Source of the DNA: Folioceros fuciformis
Lineage: Eukaryota > Anthocerotophyta > Anthocerotopsida > Anthocerotales
Direction: 5' to 3'
Assembly: GCA_049999805.1 (NCBI GenBank)
Contig: JBNGIO010006249.1
Coordinates: forward strand, 49,157 to 81,030
DNA length: 31,874 nucleotides
Shown: piece by piece, positions 1-8,793 of the stretch
How positions within the stretch are numbered: position 1 is the first letter of the stretch
Layout of the letters: each line of letters starts with the position of its first letter
Made by a program: the position numbers and the translations under genes
Notes under the pieces: model-generated
What the model was told of the DNA's origin: nothing
The model's database searches: none
Seen by the model: the letters and a program-made list of their open reading frames with translations, nothing else

Positions 1-98
1 CGATAGCAATCACGTCGCGGGCGGTAGGAAGGACTCTGTGGACGGTAGCAAGCACCAAGCTCCGGCGCGGATTCGGGCGCCTTACCCGGCCCCTCGCC

Positions 99-146
99 AT
101 GGCAGGACCGAATATGGGGGCAGGAACGGACCGGCATTGCGTTTGA
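99..146 (+). promoter_or_regulatory. Upstream ORF before the SLC4 start codon
   Basis: A 15-codon ORF (ATG at 99, TGA at 144-146) lies just ahead of the first in-frame ATG of the transporter at 185. Its start context, gccATGg, is optimal. It ends 38 bases before the main ATG and is in a different frame, so reinitiation would be needed. Arabidopsis BOR1 is known to be translationally controlled by upstream ORFs. A regulatory role here is inference, and it depends on the transcript actually starting upstream of 99, since the main frame is also open to the window edge. Confidence 0.35.
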
Positions 147-184
147 TAAAGAATGCGGGTCGCAGGCGAGGAGGAGGAGGAGTG

Positions 185-3100
185 ATGGAAAGCACGCTCC
201 CTCGCTCCTCGCATTTGGTGTCCGAGATAGAACTGGTGGACGAGTCGGGGGCGTCGTCTCAGGTGAATGGCGGGGGCTCACTGGCCTCGTCCACGGGGCC
301 GGATGTGAGAGCGCACGCCGTAGCCTCGTCCAATTCAGCTGCTCAAAGGAGCTCGGACGCGTCCACTAGCTTCAAGGGAGAGCCGGGTCTGTATAAGAAG
401 GTCTTGTACGTGCCGGGGATCTCGCCCTTTCCACATTTCCCGACCGGGAGCAGGGCCACTGCGGAGACAGACGACGGGGCTGGATTTTGCTGCTGCTGCT
501 TGCCCCGGGACGCAGGTCTGGATGGGACGTCGGAGGGGATGTCTAAGCCGGAAGCAAGTCATACAGGGACAAGGAAATCTGATGGGCAGCAGGACGGGGA
601 GCAGGAGGTGGACATCTTGAGGGGACTTGGGGCGTATTGGAGGGAGTGGGTGATGGGGTTGCAGAGCAGGACGTTTTATGTGGGTGTGCTCTTGGTGTGG
701 GCTGGGCTTGTGCCTGCTTTGGTTTTCGGGACCTGGATGGGTAGGAAGACCGGGGGTGCTATTGGGACTGCTGAGGTTTTCATGTCCACCTTGGTCTGCG
801 GGGTTTTGTTTGCGGTTTTCGGAAGGGAGCCTCTGGTGATTGTGGGTGTGACTGCTCCGTCGGCTGTGTTTGTGGCCGCAGTCGCAAGCACTGCCAACAG
901 GTTGTCTGTGGGGTTTGTCCCCTGGTTGGGCTGGATAGGCATCTGGTGTGCGGGAAGCTTGATGATTCTGGCAGCGTCTCATGCCAGTCGAGCTGCAGCG
1001 CATCTGAGTAGGTTCAGCTGGGAGGTGCTGCAGGCTTTCGTGGGGCTCACTTTGCTCTGGGATGGGACTCAGCTGGTCGTGGAGCTTTTCAGACCTGGAG
1101 TTCCCTTGGACGCTGCCATTCTCTCCCTCTGGCTTGCAACCTGTACAGTTGTGTTGGCAACGTTTTTGAGCGGAGCGGCTGGTTGGCAGTACCTTAATAG
1201 TTGGTGTCTGGAGGCAATACAGTTTCTTGGTCCGGCATGGACGATGATTCTCTTCACTGGTATGTGAGACTGCTTCCCTCTTTCATTCTCCTGTAGGAGC
1301 CTTGTTGCCTTTCATCACACGCAGGGATGGGGTCTAACTAAAATAGCTGCTTCTGCTGGCATGTGTGGAATGCAGCGCTTCCCCTTCTGCCACTCCTGTC
1401 GCAGCCACAGCTGCTGCGGGTGGAGATGCCGGACCTGCCGTATCATAACAACAGAGTCTCGAAGTTTGGAGCAGTTGTGAGCTTGAGGGCTCTCCCACTG
1501 TGGACCATTTTCCTGGCTTTCATTCCAGGGTCTCTGTTGGCCGGGTTGATCTTCTTCGACCACAACGCATCTTTCCTTTTAGTACAGGTAGCGGTAGCTA
1601 TCCAGGGTGCGCATATGTTTTGGATTCACCATATTTGGCTCCTTCGTCTGAGGGCAGATTCTTGGTGTGATGTTATGGAAAGCAGGATGCAAAAGGGAGG
1701 AGAGAGTATGATTACAGGTCCAGAAGCTGGGATGTGTTCGTGATCGCTGTATCCGTATTGCTGTGCAGTTTCTTCGGTCTGCCTTTCAGCTATGGACTAT
1801 CAACACAGGTGAGATCCCGTTCGAGCCCACAGACTGTGAGGCACATGCTTCATCTTTCGTTTGGTTTCTGGTCTTCAGTCCTCTATCCAGAGATGTCTTC
1901 ACCTTCATCCTTCCGTTTGCAGAGCGTTTCGCATACTCAAGCTCTTGCTTGTAAGAACGATGCGTGTGATCTGGAGAGCCAGCAAAAACCTGCATGTAGA
2001 GCACACTACCAGCGTGTCTCAGCTACCATTGTCGCACTGTCTTCAGGGATTCTGCTTCTCCCGGGGTTTGTGCATCTTGTACGGAAAATACCACAAGGTG
2101 TTATTGCAGGCCTGTGTCTGCAGGTAAGTGATATCCGTGGTTCTGCTCTCGTTGTTGAAAGCCTGCGAATTTTGGACAGCTCAATCCCGTGGAGGTCGCT
2201 GAGGGGCAGTCTTTGTGCAGGTCGCTCTCGTTTGCCTGAAGGACCTGACGCTCGTTGAAAGGATCAAATTGTTATTCGTGGACTCCATGAAGAATCCGTC
2301 TGCAGCAGAGGGATGCAATCTCACAGTTCGTGTGTACAGTATTGTGCAAGTGTCCTGCATCGTCACCGTGTTTGCTGTCAGCAAAACTGCCGCTGCTCTC
2401 CTCTTCCCTCTGTTCTTGCTGGTCACGGTTTGGTTAAGGCACGATGTGTTGCACAACTTCTTCTCCAAGAGAGAGTTCCTCACCATCGACAAGCGGCTAC
2501 TGGCAACCGACATCTTTGAGGGCACTGCTGCAAGTCATCCCACAGTCGGCAAGACTTCGAGGCGGCTGCGTAAAGGTGGTCCTCACTCTCTGAGGAAGCT
2601 TCTTCGGGACAGAGTGGGTGTGTCGGGCCCGGCCGTAGCCTCCAAACTACACATGCAACTGGACAGCGAGTCTGCGAGGTCGTGTGAGTCACCAGCTTTG
2701 CTTGCCATGGCCAGCAAACGGAGACTGAAGGAGAGATCAAGGAGGAGGAACAAGAGGAAGATGTCGCACGGGGCATCATCCTTCGAGACCACTTCTTCTT
2801 CCACCTTCACACTTCCACTGCAGCCCAGTGACATGATGAAGAAGAAGCAGAAGAGTTCAGCACAGAATTTCAGGCCCAAGGTCACGCCTCACCATGTAGG
2901 TTCCAGGTTTGGCAGACAACAGGCCACCCAGAAGAGCAGACGTCAACAGGGAAGGGGTGGCATAGTCTCCTTTGTGCCGGGAAGAGACTTGAGTCCGTTC
3001 GGGGATAACAGTTATCTCCCATCTTCTCAGGTGCACTTCTCTCCCAAGTCTAAGCAAATTCAAGAGAAGGCTGATGTCCGTATTCCCAGGAGCAGGCCGA

Positions 3101-4398
3101 TGGTGACTTTCAAGCCTGAGACCAGTAGTCCATTCCATCAGTTTTCACCCAAGATGGAGATACCACTGCCGTCCAATATCTCCGTGCTCAGACGGAGCCT
3201 TCCCAGCCCATTCAGACAGGTGTCACCAAAGTCACAGATGCTGCATGCCAACTCTCTCTTCGATCCTCATTGGAAGGACTCTTCACCTCCGAACAAAAGC
3301 ATGCAGGTCCATGAGAATTTGGCCTTCTTGACAGGCGAGGGCCCGGCTGCCAAATTTTCTTCTAGGCCGCAGATAGTTGAAAGAAAGAAGGCGGTTCCAT
3401 CTCCAAGAAAGTCTCCGCTCACTCTCAGGTTCTCTGCCCCACTCCTACCAAACCAGCCTATGTTGCAGGATCTACAGCGGCCTTGGGAAATGAGCTCATC
3501 TGCTTGGACAAGGTCTGCACTTCCTGATCAACTAAGTGCCAGCAGCTTCCGACTTTGCGGTGACGCTCTTCCTAGCACAGGGGCCAGTGAGATATTGACC
3601 CTGGCATTGGCAACTACCGACATGCTTTCCAATGGAGGCAACGAACTCTCCAACACTAAGGACTGGAAAGAGGCCAGCTCTGTGCAGCCAGATGATCAAG
3701 GGGTGTCTCCGACTGCTGATCCACTACGCAGGGAAGGTGGAAGGAGTGAAAGGAGGACTCTGTCAGCCAGCTCTGTGACTAGTGGAGATCATCTGCTGGA
3801 CCCCGAAGGAAAAAGGAGCACCATGGTTCACGGCTGGGAAGCTGTGACGCATCCTCCACCGGCGGAGGTCCGACCAAGCCGATTCAAGCTGGCAAGCGAA
3901 GTCCTATTCGGAGAGACTTCTGGTAGCAGCTTCCATAGCATGGAGACTGCCTCCAATGGAGTTCTGAGATTGAGAAGAGAGGATGAAAACCGCGCTCTTC
4001 TGTCACGTTCGTGGGAAGAGGTTAATTACTCGCCCCATGAGGATTTTGCAGACACCAGTAGCAGTTCCCATCCCCAAGCTGCAGACGAGCCTTGGGTGTC
4101 CCAGCCTCCCAAGCCCAAATCTCGACCTAAAAGGAAGTCTGGTTCAGGCAATGAGTCGCAGCAGCAGGGGACCCAATCATCTATGGGTCTGCAGCAGCAA
4201 GACCAGCGGCACCTTTCCAGCTCCAGACCCCTTCCGTGGACTCCTGAGCGGAGTACCAGGAACACAAGACTGCGTTCATCATCGTCGGAGTTCACAGACC
4301 AATTTGAGGAGCTTGGGGCTTCCAAGCAACAAAGCCAGCACAAGCTGCAGAAGTTGCCAAAGAGCCCGCCGGTAACACATCCTTGTGCAGCCTGCTGA
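185..4398 (+). CDS. SLC4/BOR-like anion (borate/bicarbonate) transporter with long C-terminal tail
   Basis: This is a multi-pass membrane transporter of the HCO3_cotransp/BOR family, probably exporting borate or bicarbonate at the plasma membrane. Exons are 185-1259, 1376-1587, 1686-1808, 1923-2123 and 2221-4398; all junctions keep phase and give 1262 residues. Family landmarks are GREPLVIVGVTAPS near residue 212 (BOR: GQPLLILGVAEPT), a WTAL-like FTAL at the exon 1/2 join, FFDHN near 417, GLPFSYGLSTQ then SVSHTQALA at the exon 3/4 join (BOR: GVLPQSPMHTKSLA), and the last membrane segments up to about residue 637. The 160-residue N-terminus has a CCCC run that could be palmitoylated. Residues 638-1262 are a Ser/Pro/Arg-rich tail without a recognised domain, nearly doubling the usual length of about 700. 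The first in-frame ATG is at 185 (context GtgATGG), but the frame is open to the window edge, so a start further upstream is possible. The substrate is not determinable from sequence. Confidence 0.88.
2521..4398 (+). other. Disordered C-terminal extension of the SLC4 protein with SPF-x-Q-x-SPK repeats
   Basis: This is the part of exon 5 after the last membrane helix. It is basic and rich in Ser, Pro, Gln and Arg, and holds short repeats: SPFHQFSPK (3127-3153), SPFRQVSPK (3205-3231) and a related FSPKS (3037-3051). All are S/T-P sites suited to proline-directed kinases. A basic block, KRRLKERSRRRNKRK, lies near 2716-2760. It stays open for 626 codons in one exon, so it is clearly coding, but I recognise no family. 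Confidence 0.75.
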
Positions 4399-4683
4399 TC
4401 TCTTGCTGATCCTGTGAAATGGGGGGGTTCTCATTGCTCCTGTCTGTGACACCACAGGTTTGGAGATAGCGACCCACACACCATTTTTTGTTGGACCTTC
4501 TCGTTGCGCTTGTAACAGTCTCCACAGCATTAGCAAATGCATTGAGAGGTAGAGGAAAGATTCCTTGTCGTGGGTAGGTCAGAATCCACACCTCCATCTT
4601 CGGCCTTACTGAACAAGCACACCAACACATCCATTTCTCCGCTACTTCTAGACCATGTATGCATTCCTTTCGCATATCTGGAG

Positions 4684-5781
4684 ATGAAGTCATCCTCCTT
4701 GCGCAGAGCGCTGGCCATTCTGCACCACATCCATCCTCTCGCTCCTTCGTCTCCAATTCGTTTTCTGTCACCGACGAGTGCGAGCTCCGCCGATGATGGC
4801 AGGTTGTCTGAGTGTGGAGCTGGTGAACAACCTCCACAGCGTGACGGTGGCCTTGCAAATGCTGACACACCTGGGAAGCAGGACGAGCAACAGCCGAGGA
4901 AGAAAAAGGTGGTGCTGGTGATCGGGGCCGGGGACGCGACTGGCGGGGCTGTGGCTCGAAGGTTTGCCAGGGAGGGTTTTGTGGCGTGTGTGGTGAGGAG
5001 ACATGCGGATGCACTGCAAGGGCTTGTGGACGATATCCGGCGTGAGGGGGGACAGGCTCTTGCATACGGAGTGGATGCTCGCAGAGAAGGTATGTGTGTC
5101 GTGCAAGATCTGTTTTGGTGGAGATGGAGGTCCGATGGAGTTCCGGGAATCACAGCTGTGTTGTCATGGGCTCACCGCAGAGGATGTGGTTGCTTTGGTG
5201 GAGGGGATCGAGGCTGAGGTTGGGGAAATACATGTGGCTGTGTTCAACATCGGAGCTAACGTTAATTTCAGCATTCTGGACACCACTGTTAGAGTCTACT
5301 TCAAGGTCAGGATTGCTCTACAATCAAGCAATTCTTCTTGTCCGGCAACTGAGAGCGCTGGTATTGCATCCAGGTGTGGGAGATGGCTTGCTTTTCAGGC
5401 TTTTTGATGGGGCGTGAGGTAGCCAAGCACATGGTGAGGCGAGAGCAAGGAACCATTATTTTTACAGGTGCAACAGCAAGCTTGCGAGGTGGAACAGGGT
5501 ATGCTGCATTCGCGGGCGCCAAATTTGCGTTGAGGGCCTTGGCACAAAGTATGGCAAGGGAACTAGGACCCAGAGGCATTCACGTTGCTCATGTTGTTGT
5601 GGATGCGGCTATTCTCACTTCCTGGACTCTGGAAAACGTCAAGAATGCTAAGGCAGCAAATTCCAGGGGAGGGTTGGTGATCCCGCCGGACATCGCTGAA
5701 GCGTATTGGCAGCTGCATGTGCAGACCAAGACGGCATGGACCCATGAACTCGACCTCAGACCCTGGATCGAACCCTGGTGA
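4684..5781 (+). CDS. Atypical short-chain dehydrogenase/reductase (SDR_c10-like)
   Basis: A Rossmann-fold NAD(P)-binding protein of 312 residues. Exons are 4684-5089, 5181-5305 and 5374-5781, all phase-consistent. The nucleotide-binding loop is VIGAGDATGGAVARRFA, about 77 residues from the start. The FNIGANV element (classical NNAG) falls in exon 2 and FTGATASLRGG in exon 3. The active-site stretch reads GYAAFAGAKFALRALAQSMA: the Lys is present, but the residue four before it is Phe rather than the catalytic Tyr. This matches the SDR_c10 subgroup, where Phe replaces Tyr, so it is a family trait and not a mutation. The first ATG (4684) opens MKSSSLRRALAILHHIHPL, a basic, Ser-rich leader that suggests mitochondrial or plastid import. 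The substrate is unknown. The gene is convergent with the PPR gene, with 222 bp between the stops. Confidence 0.85.
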
Positions 5782-6003
5782 ATTTGGCGCTTTCCATACC
5801 TGTTCTGTGTCAGATGTGTATCAAATTGTCGAAAAATGTGTTCAATAATGCTTTGATGAACACATAGCCGGGATGTCCACAAGCCTCCACCCGGGGTATT
5901 ATGACCATCCATGTCCATATCTCGGTTTGGAGGAGGGTGGAGTTAAGCCAGCACCTTCACAACAAAAAGAAAACAATAGCACTGGCGATTTCTTCCATCG
6001 TCC

Positions 6004-8793
6004 TCACGGTCTACCCTTACAACTGCAACAACCAGCTGCAAATCGATGCACACGGTATCCGTCCCGCACGACAATGTCTCTGTGCTCCAGTCTTGACATG
6101 ATCTCCGTGGAAGTGTGGCAATCACTGCACATGCGTAGATTCTTAGTTACCACGAGAGGTGTCCCACTCGGAGTGTTCAAGAGGCCAAAAGCCAGAGCTA
6201 GCTTCTCTGCATGCCCACAGAGTGCGTCTTCCTTTTCCTTCTCACACATGGGCTTTAACACCAGCTTTGTGTGAGGTACGTGGCCCCCTTCCTGCTTCAC
6301 ACGCGAATTCATGCTCTCTACCTGAAGAGCAATATCCTGTCTCCTTTCTCCCACCAGAAATTCATGGACCTCCTTATTCACTTCAATGCTCGCCACTGCA
6401 GGTTTCTTGTTAGCTCCAGCTGCCAGCCTTTGTGTTTCAATCCTGTCTACGTCGGCCCATCTACCTGCATCTGCATAGGCATTGGCCATGAGCACGTACG
6501 CGGGGGCCTCCTGGGGGTCCAGCCTTACAATGCTTTCAAAACACCATATAGCCCTCTCCAAGTCGCCGTGACTTTTGCAGGCATTCAACAACGACGTCAG
6601 GCCCACAACATTGCTTTGGTCCTCGCAAGATAGTAGCATCTTCTCTGCCTCATCCAAATGGCCGGCACGACCGAGAAGATCAATCATACAGGTGTAATGC
6701 TCGATACTAGGTTTGATGCCATATTGTTCAGCCATGGAATCAAAGTGCTTGAAACCCTCGCGTATCAGTCCCTCATGACTGCATGCCACTAAAAGACAGG
6801 TAAAGGTGATATCATTAGGCTGGATACCGGCAACTAACATCTCCTCAAAGCAGGAGATTGCGTTGAGACCTTCATCACAAGTACCATAGCCAGCTATCAG
6901 GGCATTCCATGTGACCACATCCTTGGTGGGCATGCCGTCAAAAACCTGGCGTGCATCCTCCAGTTCACCGCAGTTTGCATACATGTCCACTAGGCCGTTT
7001 CCCAAAATTACGTTATCCAGCAGACCTCTTTCGACAATCTGAGAGTGCAGCTGCCTGCCCCTCTGTAAGGCACCAGTGCTTGCACAGGCTTTCAAAAGGC
7101 AAGCAAATGTAACATGGTCAGCTAAGATAAGGCCCTCCTGCTCCATTTGTCCATACAGAACAATTGCCTCATGTCCCAGCCCTTGCTGGGCATACCCAGC
7201 TATTAGAGCATTCCATGTCACCACATCCTTTGCGACCATGCTGTCAAAAACCTGGCGTGCATCCTTCAGTTCACCACGTTTTGCATATCCAGATATCAAG
7301 GCATTCCATGCCACCACATCCTTCGTGGCCAAGCTGTCAAGAACCCAGCGTGCAGCTTCCAGTTCACCACATTTTGCATACATGTCCACCAGGCAGTTGC
7401 CCACGAGCGCGTTATGGTGCAGTCCTCTTTCAACAATCTGTGAGTGCAGCTGCCTGCCCTTCTGCAAGGCACCAGTGCTTGCACAGGCTTTCAGAAGGCA
7501 AGCAAGAGTGACGTAGTCAGCCACAATAAGGCCCTCCTGCTCCATTTGTCCATACAGAACAAGGGCCTCCTGTCCGAGCCCCTGGTGGGCATACCCGGCT
7601 ATCAGGACAGTCCATGTCACCACGTCCTTCGAGTTCATGCTGTCAAAAATCTGGCGTGCATCTCTCAGTTCACCACATTTTACATACCCGGATATCAGGG
7701 CGTTCCACGTCACCACATCCTTTCTGGCCATGCTGTCGAAAACCTGGCGTGCATCTTTCAGGTCGCAACATTTTGCGTACATGTCAACCAGGCAGTTGCC
7801 AACGAACAAGTTCGTGGGAATGCCACTGTGTAACACATCACAGTGCACTTTTCTGCCGGATTCCAAGTCGGTGGCAAATGCACAAGCTTGAAGGGCAGCT
7901 ACAAAAACGTGCGCATCCGCCTTCACTCCTGACCTACGCATCTCATGGTAGAGTTGTATGGCCTCGTTAGGTTTCCCGTGCTTAGCATATGCAGAGATGA
8001 TAGAAGACCACGTGAAAACATCTGGCTTGCCCACCCTGGAGAACACATCCATGGCCTCCTTCAGACTACCTCCACATGCATACATGCGCAATAGATGGTT
8101 CCCCAAGTATGCATTTGACGCGTACCCAAGTTTGACAGCGAGATCATGAACTCGTCGCCCCAAAACCAAATCCTTCTTAACTGTACACAATTTAAGCACA
8201 GTGCAAAACAGGGACTGAGAAATACCCTCGTCTGTCTTAGCCAGAGACTCCAGGGCTCCAACAGCCTGAGAAAGCTTCCCCTGCTGACATAAAGTGCTCA
8301 CGGCGACGGCCGTAACCACGCCCACTCCGGGTTCTTCACGGCTGCCAGATTCAGCCTTATTCGAACAAGTCTCCACGGAGTGAGAGGCACCATGACCCGT
8401 GTGCATATCCAAGGAAACGAGCTGCTCATCAACCCAAGCTGGCTTAGACATGTGGTCCAACCACAGCACCTCCCCGGACCCCTTGCGCTGGAAGTCAGGC
8501 GAACGGGAGCTCTTCTTATCTCGTCTGTTGTCCCACCACAGGGCAGGGTCCAGAAAAAATTGTTGCCACAAGTGCTCCTGCTCCTGGCAACGACCATCAC
8601 TACAAACCTTGTCACCACCCACACACCTTCTGGAAAGTTGGATTGCGGGGTTGCTTGCACTCTTGCACCTGAAGGCCTTGCTTGCCAGGGTTTGACTCGC
8701 TAACATGAGGTGCGCGGGGGGTTCTCTTGCAATCTCTGCGCACACACCAGATTGTTGGGCCCACAACGGGCCCCGCTGCCAGACTATGGCCAT
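6004..8793 (-). CDS. PPR protein of PLS-E-DYW class, DYW:KP variant ending in GRP; candidate U-to-C organelle RNA editing factor
   Basis: A single-exon 929-residue protein that should bind one organellar RNA site and edit it. The N-terminus (about 1-150) is a targeting/leader region, followed by PLS-type pentatricopeptide repeats (WNALISGY, CLVDMYAKCG, DARQVFDSM) from about 155 to 700, then E/E+ motifs and a DYW deaminase-like domain. The domain keeps the zinc/catalytic HxE (H861, E863) and CxxCH (C889, C892), plus the terminal CSC. Two places depart from the canonical form: the PG box reads KKPAVASIEV (about 796-805), and the last three residues are GRP instead of DYW. As I recall the literature, both mark the DYW:KP class linked to U-to-C editing. 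The start at 8793 has a good context (AggATGG); an alternative Met lies at 8706. The organelle (mitochondrion or plastid) is undetermined. Confidence 0.92.
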   Translation of the reverse strand: MAIVWQRGPLWAQQSGVCAEIAREPPAHLMLASQTLASKAFRCKSASNPAIQLSRRCVGGDKVCSDGRCQEQEHLWQQFFLDPALWWDNRRDKKSSRSPDFQRKGSGEVLWLDHMSKPAWVDEQLVSLDMHTGHGASHSVETCSNKAESGSREEPGVGVVTAVAVSTLCQQGKLSQAVGALESLAKTDEGISQSLFCTVLKLCTVKKDLVLGRRVHDLAVKLGYASNAYLGNHLLRMYACGGSLKEAMDVFSRVGKPDVFTWSSIISAYAKHGKPNEAIQLYHEMRRSGVKADAHVFVAALQACAFATDLESGRKVHCDVLHSGIPTNLFVGNCLVDMYAKCCDLKDARQVFDSMARKDVVTWNALISGYVKCGELRDARQIFDSMNSKDVVTWTVLIAGYAHQGLGQEALVLYGQMEQEGLIVADYVTLACLLKACASTGALQKGRQLHSQIVERGLHHNALVGNCLVDMYAKCGELEAARWVLDSLATKDVVAWNALISGYAKRGELKDARQVFDSMVAKDVVTWNALIAGYAQQGLGHEAIVLYGQMEQEGLILADHVTFACLLKACASTGALQRGRQLHSQIVERGLLDNVILGNGLVDMYANCGELEDARQVFDGMPTKDVVTWNALIAGYGTCDEGLNAISCFEEMLVAGIQPNDITFTCLLVACSHEGLIREGFKHFDSMAEQYGIKPSIEHYTCMIDLLGRAGHLDEAEKMLLSCEDQSNVVGLTSLLNACKSHGDLERAIWCFESIVRLDPQEAPAYVLMANAYADAGRWADVDRIETQRLAAGANKKPAVASIEVNKEVHEFLVGERRQDIALQVESMNSRVKQEGGHVPHTKLVLKPMCEKEKEDALCGHAEKLALAFGLLNTPSGTPLVVTKNLRMCSDCHTSTEIMSRLEHRDIVVRDGYRVHRFAAGCCSCKGRP
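7020..7640 (-). repeat. 399-bp tandem duplication inside the PPR array
   Basis: The stretch around 7058-7165 recurs almost unchanged around 7455-7565: the shared block containing caccagtgcttgcacaggct starts at 7071 and again at 7470, a 399-bp (133-codon) offset. In protein this doubles the unit carrying GQMEQEGLI, CLLKACASTGALQ and GRQLHSQIVERGL. The period equals one P+L+S+S repeat set, so the copy adds repeats in frame. The nucleotide identity suggests a recent duplication or gene conversion. Confidence 0.85.

Noticed and set aside
335-1003. 222-codon minus-strand open frame opposite the SLC4 first exon
   Set aside because: It is a shadow of the GC-rich coding exon; composition is Pro/His/Arg-biased and no family resemblance exists.
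4292-5153. Long minus-strand open frames opposite the SDR first exon and SLC4 3' end
   Set aside because: They overlap clearly conserved plus-strand coding sequence and read as low-complexity His/Pro/Ser translations.
7076-7970. Plus-strand open frames repeating the same peptide patterns inside the PPR gene
   Set aside because: They are antisense images of the repeated PPR motifs, which makes them look like a repeat protein.
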